From: Candidatus Eiseniibacteriota bacterium
GTDB taxonomy: Bacteria; Orphanbacterota; Orphanbacteria; Orphanbacterales; Orphanbacteraceae
DNA: 42,139 nucleotides
NCBI GenBank assembly: GCA_024276995.1
Contig: JAJRWB010000039.1
Coordinates: 1-42,139, forward strand
Direction of reading: 5' to 3'
Below the pieces are notes generated by a model that was given only the letters and a program-made list of their open reading frames with translations, had not been told where the DNA came from and did not search any database. Positions 33,091 through 41,302 of the stretch are shown here, one piece after another. The stretch's first letter is position 1. The number at the start of each line of letters is the position of its first letter. The translations under genes were made by a program, and so were the position numbers.

Positions 33091-34462
33091 CGATGGGTCT
33101 CATCCTCGCGGTGAAGTGCCGGAGCACGGGAGCTTCGTAGACGATTTCATATCCGCGGATCGCATCGCGATCCCGGAACACGGAACAGATCGTCTCGGCC
33201 ACGAACTCGATGTGGGCCGATGTGTAAACCCTCCTCGGAACGGCGAGCCGCACCATCTCCAGCTCGGGAAAGACCTCTTTCCCCGTGGCCGGATCCTTGT
33301 GGCCGAACATGAGTCCGCCGATCTCGACGCCCCGGATTCCCCCTTCGAGGTAAAGGGCGCATGCGAGCGCCTGGGCGGGGAACTGTTCCTGCGGAATATG
33401 GGGCAGGAAAGCGCGGGCGTCGAGATAGATCGCGTGCCCCCCGGGCGGCTTGAGGATCGGCACGCCCCGGCTGTCGAGTTCTTCGCCCAGGCAGCGGACC
33501 TGGCTGATCCTCGATTCGAGGTACCGTTCATCGAGGACCTCCTTCAGACCGATTGCGATCGCCTCGAGGTCGCGCCCTGCGAGCCCGCCATAGGTGGGGA
33601 AGCCCTCCACCAGGATGAGTAGGTTCGTGATCGATGTGGCGAGGTCGTGATTGTTGCTGCAGAGGAAACCGCCGATGTTGACGAGCCCGTCCTTCTTGGC
33701 GCTCATCGTGCACCCGTCGCCGTACGAAAAGATCTCCCGCGCGATGGAAAGCATGCTCCTGTTTTCGTAGCCCGCCTCGCGCTTTTTGATGAAGTAGCAG
33801 TTCTCCGCGAAACGACACGCATCGAAATAGAGCGGGATGTTGTACTGGTCGAGCAGCTTCCGGGTAGACTTGATATTCTCCATCGATACCGGCTGGCCGC
33901 CGCCCGAATTATTGGTGATCGTCATCAGACAAAGGGGAATGTTCTCAGCGCCCCTCTCGCGGATGAGCGCCTCGAGCTTGCGCAGATCCATATTCCCCTT
34001 GAACGGATGATCCGCAGTCGGATGAAGCGCTGCATCGATGACGCAGTCGACGGCGCGGCCGAAATTGTGCTCCACGTTGGCGCGGGTCGTGTCGAAGTGG
34101 ATGTTGTTCGGCACGAAACTCCCCTTCCCGACGACGGTGCTGAACAGGAGGTTTTCCGCCACCCGACCCTGGTGCGCGGGGATGACGTACTTGTATCCGA
34201 AGATCTCACGGACCGTTTCCTCGAAGTGGTAGTAGTTCCTGCTGCCGGCGTAGCTCTCATCGCCCACCATCAGCCCCGCCCACTGGCGGTCACTCATGGC
34301 GGAGGTGCCCGAGTCGGTGAGCAAGTCGATGGTCACCTTGTCGGCCGAAACGGCGAACAGGTTGAAACCCGCCTCTTCCAGGATCCTGCGCCGCTCATCG
34401 GGCGTCGTGTCGGCGATCGATTCGATCACCTTGATCCGGTAAGGCTCCATCGGGTATCTCAT
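33083..34462 (-). CDS. tnaA: tryptophanase
   Basis: This 459-residue PLP enzyme belongs to the tryptophanase / tyrosine phenol-lyase family. Tryptophanase cleaves L-tryptophan to indole, pyruvate and ammonia. Blocks seen: IDLLTDSGTSAMSDRQWAG, GDESYAGSRNYYH, the Schiff-base lysine in MSAKKDGLVNIGGF (near residue 256), and FPTYGGLAGRDLEA. Two specificity sites favour tryptophanase: FDTT (the Asp that E. coli TnaA uses, where tyrosine phenol-lyase has Thr) and VLRHFTAR (His, where tyrosine phenol-lyase has Phe). No TnaC-like leader peptide or tnaB permease was found. It starts one base after the EIIA-like gene's stop and overlaps the M48 gene, so it sits inside an operon. Some substrate uncertainty remains. 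Confidence 0.88.
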   Translation of the reverse strand: MRYPMEPYRIKVIESIADTTPDERRRILEEAGFNLFAVSADKVTIDLLTDSGTSAMSDRQWAGLMVGDESYAGSRNYYHFEETVREIFGYKYVIPAHQGRVAENLLFSTVVGKGSFVPNNIHFDTTRANVEHNFGRAVDCVIDAALHPTADHPFKGNMDLRKLEALIRERGAENIPLCLMTITNNSGGGQPVSMENIKSTRKLLDQYNIPLYFDACRFAENCYFIKKREAGYENRSMLSIAREIFSYGDGCTMSAKKDGLVNIGGFLCSNNHDLATSITNLLILVEGFPTYGGLAGRDLEAIAIGLKEVLDERYLESRISQVRCLGEELDSRGVPILKPPGGHAIYLDARAFLPHIPQEQFPAQALACALYLEGGIRGVEIGGLMFGHKDPATGKEVFPELEMVRLAVPRRVYTSAHIEFVAETICSVFRDRDAIRGYEIVYEAPVLRHFTARMRPIDG

Positions 34463-34463
34463 C

Positions 34464-34961
34464 TCAGCCGTCCCCTTCCTTTTCGCGAATGATTTTCACG
34501 ACCTCGGCCGGGGTGCCGGCGGACCAGATCCGCTTCGGCGCCGAACGGTCTCTCAGCACGGTCGAAAGCCTCGAAAGGATCTCGAGCCGCTCGTCTCGGC
34601 TCTGTTCGGAACAAACGAGCATGAAAAGGATCCGGACCGGCTCGTCGTCGATCGCCTCGAAATCGATCCCTTCCGGCGCGACGCCCACGACCGCCATCGG
34701 CTCGATGGGAATTTCGATCTCCGCGTGAGGAAGCGCCACACCCCTGCCGATGCCGGTGGACATCTCGCATTCCCGCTCCAGAACACCCTTCAGGACGACG
34801 CCGGCGAGGTCGGGCCTGCCGTGGCTGTCGGCGAGAAAACGGGCGAGTTCCTCGATCACCGCTTCCTTCCCGTCGCTGCAAACCGGAAGGAGCACACGGG
34901 AAGGCTCGAGCAGGTCCGAGAATTGTCTGGCCATTTTCCGCTGTCCCAACGCGTTGAACAT
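34464..34961 (-). CDS. ptsN: PTS EIIA(Ntr)-like phosphotransfer protein
   Basis: This 165-residue single-domain protein has the fructose/nitrogen EIIA fold. The phosphorylatable histidine lies in GIGRGVALPHAEIEIP, and the flanking VLERECEMSTGIGRG and FMLVCSEQSRDERLEILS blocks are typical. Such proteins relay phosphate from EI and HPr-like proteins, or regulate transport and metabolism. No EIIB/EIIC lies nearby, so a regulatory EIIA(Ntr) role is likelier than sugar uptake. ATG 34961 would leave a leader of only about 9 bases after the predicted promoter. The in-frame ATG at 34934 (MARQFSDLLEPSRV) gives about 36 bases and the usual family N-terminus, so it may be the real start. Confidence 0.85.
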   Translation of the reverse strand: MFNALGQRKMARQFSDLLEPSRVLLPVCSDGKEAVIEELARFLADSHGRPDLAGVVLKGVLERECEMSTGIGRGVALPHAEIEIPIEPMAVVGVAPEGIDFEAIDDEPVRILFMLVCSEQSRDERLEILSRLSTVLRDRSAPKRIWSAGTPAEVVKIIREKEGDG

Positions 34962-34976
34962 TCATCGACCCGGGTA

Positions 34977-35006
34977 ACGGTATCAGAGCGCTTTGCGCGG
35001 TGTCAA
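34977..35006 (-). promoter_or_regulatory. promoter of the ptsN-tnaA-M48-dsbD-STAS unit
   Basis: On the minus strand a perfect TTGACA (35006-35001) is followed after 18 bases by TACCGT (34982-34977) with a TG one base upstream. The spacer contains GCGC-AAA-GCGC, a perfect inverted repeat that could bind a regulator. The geometry is the same as for the trpS promoter. Confidence 0.55.
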
Positions 35007-35085
35007 AAAGATAAGGAAGTCCCCCGCCGCGCCCGGTCGCTTTTGGCCGGGATTTTTCGCCCCATCGCGTCTAAACTCGATTTCC

Positions 35086-37965
35086 ATGGATGCGTTCGTG
35101 CAAGACCTGCGATCGTCCCTCTCGTGCGAAGTGCTCGACGACGTGCTTTCCCGTGCTCTTTACGCCACCGACGCAGGAAACTACGAGATCACGCCTGTGG
35201 CGGTCGTCGTACCCCGTGCCGAAGAGGATGTGCGCGCCGCCGTGAAGATCGCCGCCGCGCACGGTGTCCCGATCATTCCGCGCGGCGGAGGAACGAGTCT
35301 CGGAGGACAGGTCGTCGGGCGCGCCCTGGTAATCGATTTCTCGAAAAGGATGAACCGGATTCTGTCGATCGACGAGGCGGCGCGCACCGTCCGCGTCGAG
35401 CCGGGAATCGTGCGGGATGAGCTGAACGCGGCGCTCGCCCCGCGCGGCCTCCACTTCGCGCCCGACCCCGCCACTTCCAGCCGCGCCAACGTGGGGGGGA
35501 TGGTCGGAAACAACTCTTCAGGAACGCGGTCGATCGTCTACGGGAAGACGGTGGATCACGTTCGAGCCGTGAGAGCGCTCCTCGCCTGTGGAGAGGAGAT
35601 CGAGTTCCGCGAATTTTCTTCCGGCGAATACGCCCGCCGCGCGGCGCCGCCCACGCGGGAGGGAGAGATTCTCTTTCGCTTCCGCGACGCGTTGCTCGCC
35701 TCGAAAGAGGAGATCGAGCGGCGCTTTCCGAAAGTGATGCGCCGTGCGGGGGGCTACAATCTCGACGAGTTCGTCCGCACAGATCGGTGGAACCTGGCGA
35801 AACTCCTCGCCGGGAGCGAGGGAACGCTTGCGCTCTCCCTCGAAATCGAGCTGAACCTCGAGCCGCTTCCATCAGGCACGGCGCTTTGCATCCCCCACTT
35901 CGCCGCCGTGTCCGACGCGATCCGCGCGGTGGCGTCGATCCTCGACCATCGACCGTCGGCGGTGGAGCTTCTTGACGGTGTGGTGATCGACATGGCGAGG
36001 ACGAACCGTGCGACGGCGCCGAAGGCGACTTTTCTCGAAGGGAATCCGGGGGCTGCGCTGATCGTCGAGTTCTTCGGTGAGAGCGACGGAGACGCGGAGC
36101 GAAAAGCCCGTTCCCTCGCCGCCCGGCTCGCCCGCGAAGGGATCTGCGCGGTGGCGCCCGTTCGACGGGATCGGGCGGGGCAGCGGGCCGTGTGGGACGT
36201 GAGGAAGAGCGGCCTCGGCCTGGTGCTCGCCGCGGGGGGCGGGAAGAAGCCGGTCCCCTTCATCGAAGACGCCGCGATTCCGGTGGAGGCGCTTCCCGAG
36301 TATATCGACGAGGTACTCGCCGTCTGTGCGGCGCAGGGGAGTCGCGCGGCGCTTTATGCCCACGCGAGTGTCGGCGTCCTTCACGTCCGCCCCTTCCTCG
36401 ACCTCACGAACAGGGCCGACGTGGAACGGATGAAGGTGATCGCCGAGCGGACGTTTCGTCTCGTTCGAAAGTACGGCGGTTCGTGGAGCGGAGAGCACGG
36501 AGACGGACTCGTGCGAAGCGCCTGGATGGAACGCTTCTACGGAAGGGAAATCTACGACCTCTTCCGGCGGGTGAAGCATCTCTTCGATCCTGAAGGATTG
36601 ATGAACCCGGGGAAAATCATCGACGCGCCTCCATTCGACACGGCTCTTCGCACCGGTGCACGCACCGCCGCCGGGCGGCGGACCGATTCGTTCTATCGAT
36701 ACGGCGATGAAGGAGGTTTCGACTCCGCGATCGACCGGTGCAACGGCGTTGGAGCGTGCCGCGCCACCGCCGGCGGCGTCATGTGCCCGAGCTATCGGGC
36801 GACACGCAATGAAATCGACTCCACCCGTGGGAGGGCGAACGCCCTGCGTGCGGCGATCACCGGGCGTCTCGGGGACGACGGCATGGCGTCCGACGACCTC
36901 CTGCGCGCTTTCGATCTTTGCCTTTCGTGCAAGGCGTGCCGGAGCGAGTGCCCCGTGAACGTCGATGCGGCGCGCTGGAAGGGGGAGGTGCTGCAACGCC
37001 GTCACGACCGCTGCGGCGCGCCGCTGAGCGCGAAGATCGTCGCGGCACTTCCCCGCGTGGCCGGTATATGCTCCGGACCGCTCGCACCGCTGGTGAACGC
37101 AGTGCAGGAGACGGCGCCGGCGAGAAGAATCCTGGAGCGGTTCGCGGGGATCGACGCCCGCCGCACGCTTCCCCGATTCGCCACCGAGAAATTCACCGCG
37201 CGGTACGAGCGCACCAGAAGCGGCCGACTCGCCGGCGGGAAGGACGGCCGGCGGGTGGCGCTTTTCGTCGACACGTACATGGAGAATTATGATGTCGCCG
37301 TGGGAATCGCCGCCGTCGAACTCCTCGAATCGTTCGGCTTCGAAGTGATCCTCGCCCGTGCCGGCTGCTGCCAGCGCCCTCGGATCTCCCACGGGTTTCT
37401 TCGCGACGCCGCCCGACAGGGCCGGAAGACGATCGGCCGCCTCGATCGATTCATACGCGAAGGGATTCCCGTGCTCGTGTGCGAACCGGGCTGTGCGTCG
37501 GCGCTGATCGACGATCTCCCGGCGCTGATCGACGACGGCGCCATTGGATCATCGGTCGCGGCGGGGGTGTTCTTCATCGACGCCTTCCTGGCGGAGCGGA
37601 TGAGGGAAGGCGATCTTGAAGGTCCCTTCCGGTCGGAGTATGGGAAACTGCTGATCCACGCCCACTGCCACCGCAAGGCACTCGGCGGCGCAGGCGACAT
37701 GAGCGAGATCCTCTCCCTCGTGGCCGGCCTCGAGGTGTAGGAGATCGACTCGGGGTGTTGCGGCATGGCCGGATCGTTCGGCTACGAAAAAGATCACTAC
37801 GATCTTTCCCTCGCCGTCGGTGAGGACCGCCTCTTCCCGGCGGTTCGCTCGCGCGCGGTGGGCACGGCGGTCGTGGCGTGCGGCTTCAGCTGCCGCCACC
37901 AGATCGCCCACGCCACCGGCGTCAGGCCGGTGCATTTCGTGGAGACGATCCGCGGCTGTCAATAG
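35086..37965 (+). pseudogene. FAD/Fe-S D-lactate-dehydrogenase-like oxidoreductase gene, interrupted by one in-frame TAG
   Basis: A 959-codon frame is broken once, by TAG at 37738-37740 (codon 885). Residues 1 to about 530 form an FAD-binding oxidase of the GlcD/DLD type (PIIPRGGGTSLGGQVVG, NVGGMVGNNSSGTRSIVYGKT, SGEHGDGLVRSAW). Then come Fe-S cysteines from Cys552 (CNGVGAC ... MCPSYRATR) and a CxxCxxCxxxC cluster at 612-622 (CLSCKACRSECPV). CCG-type domains follow (AGCCQRPRISHG, CEPGCAS). After the TAG the same frame continues with EIDSGCCGMAGSFGYE, the expected second CCG block, and VACGFSCRHQI. Related enzymes oxidise D-lactate or other 2-hydroxy acids and pass electrons to the respiratory chain. 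ATG 35086 has no Shine-Dalgarno and follows TAAACT closely. The 3' end overlaps the convergent gene by seven bases. Confidence 0.8.
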
Positions 37966-40022
37966 CCGAGCGCCGCGAGGCGATCGCGCGCCGCCTCGTT
38001 CGCCGGCTCGATTCGCACGACCCGCCGGAGCATTTCCGCGGCGCCTTGCCGATCACCCTTCCTGACAAGGGCGAGCGCCAGGTTCATCAGGCAACTCGTA
38101 TCGTTCGGATCGAGCGTCGCGGCGCGACGAAAGGACGAGACCGCCCCGTCGAAATCCCCGATGGAAAAAAGAGCGCTCCCCAGCTCGACATTGCAATCCA
38201 CCCTATCGACTCCGAGCCGAGCCGCGTCGCGAAGAAGAGGAATCGCCTCATCGACACGCCCCTCTGAAAAAAGGAGTTTTCCCAGGTTGAGGAGAGGAAC
38301 GGGATCACCGGGTAGGAGTTCTCCTCCATTCCGGAAGAGTTCTTCCGCCTCCGCCCTCTTTCCCTCCATCGCCAGGAGACCGCCGAAATTGATATACGTA
38401 TCCGGGAAATACGGATCGGCGGCGATTGCGTCGCGATAGGTCCTCTTCGCTTCCGCGGTTTCGCCGGTCGAGGCGAGGTCGAGGGCGAGCACATTTCGAA
38501 CCTTGGCGTTTCTCCGGTCGAGACGGATCGCCTCGACGAGTTCCTTTCGTCCCTCTTCACGGCGCCCTTCGCCGATAAGCACCACACCGAGATGATAGTG
38601 GGCGCCGGGAAAAGCGGGCATCTTCTCGATCGCCTTCTCATAGGCGGCGATCGCCTCCTTCGGCCGGCCGAGACGGGCGAGGAGATTTGCGCGCTGGAAC
38701 GAATCCTGGCCTTCCGTCGAATCGCGGCTCCCGAGGGGATCGGCCGAGAGGAGCGCAGTGCCCGCGAGAAGGAGAAGGGGGACCGCCAAGCTGGCGCCGC
38801 CCCTTCTCACCGCGCGGGCCGTCATCGTCAGCCCGGCGCCGGCGAACGGGAGAAGCGCGGGAACGAGGGGGACGCGGAATCTCGCGCAGACGAAGAAGAG
38901 GAGGATCGACACGGCGTACGCGGCGAGATAGAGAACGAGCACTTTTTCCTCCCCCCACCGCCGCCGGCGCGATAGGAAACCCGCCGCCGCGAGGGAGAGA
39001 ACGACCGCCCACCCGGGAAGGGGGAGTGAAAGGACGCCGTTGCCATCGCGGAAACGGTAGAGATCCCGGTTGTTCCCGATTTCGTATCCACCCAGGAGGT
39101 AGATCGATTTCTTCAGGAGGAGCCTAGCGAAATGCGCCGGGTCGGAGGCGATCGAGCGGGCCGCCTCGCCCGCCCAGTAGCGGGAGAGTTCCCCCTCCCC
39201 CGGCACGTGGCCGACGCGCCCGGCGGTGAGCCTGCGGATATCGTCATTGTTCCACGACGAGAGTCCTGGAAAGACGGCGTGCATCCCGTCGGCCGACGGG
39301 TGATTCCCGATGTAGAAGTTGAGCCCCCCCTGGGAGGCGAGGAAGATCCACTCCCCCGACGTGATCCTGTTGCGGAGGGTGACCGGAACGAGCGAGACGG
39401 CGATCACCGCGGTGAAGAGGATGGTGCTCCTCATCCTTCTGCGGGCGAGACCGGCGACGGCGAGGGGGAGGAAGAGAATCACGTTCGGCCTGAGGAGAAC
39501 GAAGAGCGCCGCCGAAAGGCCGGCGAGAAGGGCGCTCGTATCGTCTTTTCTTTCGCGTGCGGTGAGAAGAGTGTTGAAAAGGAGCGCGGCGGCAAGAGGA
39601 AGGATCGAGGCGATGAGCAATTCCCCCTCGAAATAGAGAGTCACCCAGTAGAGTGAGGCGAGGACGCCCGATACGACCGCCGCGTCGGCGTCGAACAGAC
39701 GTGACGTGAGACGGATGACCAGGTAGACGGTGAGCACGCCGAGAAGGAGTTGCACGAGACGGGCCGCCGCCGGGTCGGCCGAGAGCGCCGCGTAAACGGC
39801 GGCTAGGAAGAGGGGATAGCCGGGGGCACGGAAGGTCGACTCCCTCTCGTGCCAGTTCCCCTCTTCGATGGCGAGCGCCTGCGCATGGAACCACCGCCCG
39901 TCGAGCGACGGGGTGCGGAAATCGTCCCCCCTCGCGAGGGTGGCGAAATACGAGAGTCGCACGGTGAGCGCCAAGAGAAGCACCGCGCCGACGGCCCAGC
40001 GCCATTTCGTCGTTCCCGCCAA
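37959..40022 (-). CDS. second GT39/PMT-like membrane glycosyltransferase with C-terminal TPR repeats
   Basis: This 687-residue protein is built like that at 4315-6174. Ten or more membrane segments occupy residues 1 to about 420. The first periplasmic loop has an acidic residue and aromatics (TPSLDGRWFHAQALAIEEGNW) and a FRAPGYPLFLAAVYA block, where GT39/GT83 enzymes keep their catalytic acid. From about residue 440 there are six or seven tetratricopeptide repeats (for example PKEAIAAYEKAIEKMPAFPG, RVDEAIPLLRDAARLG). The start codon is TTG 40022, with AGGAG seven bases upstream. It is a single gene, divergent from the DUF362 gene. Probably uses polyprenyl-phosphate sugars; acceptor unknown. 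Confidence 0.8.
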   Translation of the reverse strand: MAGTTKWRWAVGAVLLLALTVRLSYFATLARGDDFRTPSLDGRWFHAQALAIEEGNWHERESTFRAPGYPLFLAAVYAALSADPAAARLVQLLLGVLTVYLVIRLTSRLFDADAAVVSGVLASLYWVTLYFEGELLIASILPLAAALLFNTLLTARERKDDTSALLAGLSAALFVLLRPNVILFLPLAVAGLARRRMRSTILFTAVIAVSLVPVTLRNRITSGEWIFLASQGGLNFYIGNHPSADGMHAVFPGLSSWNNDDIRRLTAGRVGHVPGEGELSRYWAGEAARSIASDPAHFARLLLKKSIYLLGGYEIGNNRDLYRFRDGNGVLSLPLPGWAVVLSLAAAGFLSRRRRWGEEKVLVLYLAAYAVSILLFFVCARFRVPLVPALLPFAGAGLTMTARAVRRGGASLAVPLLLLAGTALLSADPLGSRDSTEGQDSFQRANLLARLGRPKEAIAAYEKAIEKMPAFPGAHYHLGVVLIGEGRREEGRKELVEAIRLDRRNAKVRNVLALDLASTGETAEAKRTYRDAIAADPYFPDTYINFGGLLAMEGKRAEAEELFRNGGELLPGDPVPLLNLGKLLFSEGRVDEAIPLLRDAARLGVDRVDCNVELGSALFSIGDFDGAVSSFRRAATLDPNDTSCLMNLALALVRKGDRQGAAEMLRRVVRIEPANEAARDRLAALGY

Positions 40023-40034
40023 ACCGTTCTCCTG

Positions 40035-40063
40035 TTGCCTTCCTTCCGGTGTGCCGATAGAAT
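40035..40063 (+). promoter_or_regulatory. promoter of the DUF362 gene
   Basis: TTGCCT (40035-40040) and TAGAAT (40058-40063) are separated by 17 bases; the start would be near 40070. A GGGAGG ribosome-binding site precedes the ATG at 40123. Confidence 0.55.
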
Positions 40064-40122
40064 GACCTGCAACGCATATTGTAACGGATTCGAGGGTTCA
40101 TTCCATCGGGAGGCTCGGAAAG

Positions 40123-41256
40123 ATGTCCGACACGACGAATCTCGACCGCTCCTCCGCCGGGACGGCCGACGCGCCCGTCACCACCGCGAAGGTCGGCGTC
40201 CTCAAGGTGACCGCCGAAAACGTGCTCGAGCGATACAAGGAACTGCTCCGCTCTCTCGACTACACGAAGTATCTTCCCCGCGAGAACGACACGGCGCTGA
40301 AAATCAATATCTCATGGGCGAAGTTCTATCCCGCGTGCTCCACCACGCCGTGGCAGCTCGACGGCGTGATCCAATGTCTCCTCGAGGACGGCTACTCCAA
40401 GGAACTGATCCACGCGTGCCACAACAACACCGTGGTGGTGAGCGCCAAGGCCGGCGAGAGAAAGAACAAGCATATCCGTGTGGTCCGCAAGCACGGCATC
40501 CGGAACATTCATCTCTACGAAGGGGAGCCATGGGATCTCTACGAGCCGAAGGGAGAATTCCTCGTGCTCGATAAGGTCTTCCCCGAGGGGGTCCGCATCC
40601 CGCGCCGTTTTCACGGGGAGAACATCATCCACCTTCCCACGATGAAGACCCACGTGTTCACCACGATGACGGGGGCGATGAAGAACGCTTTCGGCGGCCT
40701 CCTCGACAGGAAGAGGCACTGGACTCATTCGGTGATCCACGAGACGCTTGTCGACCTTCTGATGATCCAAAAGGAAGTGCACGGCGGTCTTTTCGCCGTG
40801 ATGGACGGTTCGGTGGTAGGCGACGGTCCCGGGCCGCGCTGCATGGTGGTGAAACCGGGGGGATACATTCTCGCCTCGAACGACATGGTGGCGATCGATG
40901 CCGTGTCGGCGAGGATGATGGGTTTCAACCCGATGGATCTCAAGTTCATCCGTCTCGCCCATGAGAAGGGTCTCGGCGTCGGGGAGATGAAGGATATCGA
41001 GATCGTGGGCGATCCGATCGAGGGGGTGAACTTCCACTGCACCAAGGCGGACACCTTCGCGAGCCGGGGACAGCACGCCCTCTACCACGGGATTTTCAAG
41101 CCGATCGAGCGGCTTCTCACCCACACGCCCCTCGTGGTGCTGACATACATCGCCTCGTGGGCGTATCACGACTGGTATTGGTACCCGGCGATCGGATCGA
41201 AACGGGTGGCCGAGTACATGAACACCGAGTGGGGCAGGCTCTTCCGCCGGTACTGA
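40123..41256 (+). CDS. DUF362-domain protein
   Basis: This is a 377-residue protein of the DUF362 family. Typical blocks are ALKINISWAKFYPACSTTPW, IIHLPTMKTHVFTTMTGAMKNAFGGLLDRKRHW, FAVMDGSVVGDGPGPR and SNDMVAIDAVSARMMGFNP. The family is poorly characterised. Some members are fused to ferredoxin domains, but this one has no Fe-S cysteine motif. A hydrophobic segment near residues 335-355 is followed by an aromatic-rich end. It lies 46 bases upstream of a LarA-like racemase gene on the same strand, so the two are probably co-transcribed. No biochemical function is claimed. Confidence 0.85.
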   Translation: MSDTTNLDRSSAGTADAPVTTAKVGVLKVTAENVLERYKELLRSLDYTKYLPRENDTALKINISWAKFYPACSTTPWQLDGVIQCLLEDGYSKELIHACHNNTVVVSAKAGERKNKHIRVVRKHGIRNIHLYEGEPWDLYEPKGEFLVLDKVFPEGVRIPRRFHGENIIHLPTMKTHVFTTMTGAMKNAFGGLLDRKRHWTHSVIHETLVDLLMIQKEVHGGLFAVMDGSVVGDGPGPRCMVVKPGGYILASNDMVAIDAVSARMMGFNPMDLKFIRLAHEKGLGVGEMKDIEIVGDPIEGVNFHCTKADTFASRGQHALYHGIFKPIERLLTHTPLVVLTYIASWAYHDWYWYPAIGSKRVAEYMNTEWGRLFRRY

Positions 41257-41302
41257 GCGGCCGGCGGGAGCGTTCGGCCGCGCCGGGCGGAGCTGATTCT
41301 TC

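Noticed and set aside
33083-34462. Tyrosine phenol-lyase instead of tryptophanase
   Set aside because: The family is shared, but the FDTT and LRHFTAR sites carry the tryptophanase residues (Asp and His) rather than Thr and Phe.
37765-37965. A separate 66-codon gene after the dehydrogenase
   Set aside because: It is the C-terminal continuation of the dehydrogenase in the same frame after the TAG, with family motifs and no own ribosome-binding site.
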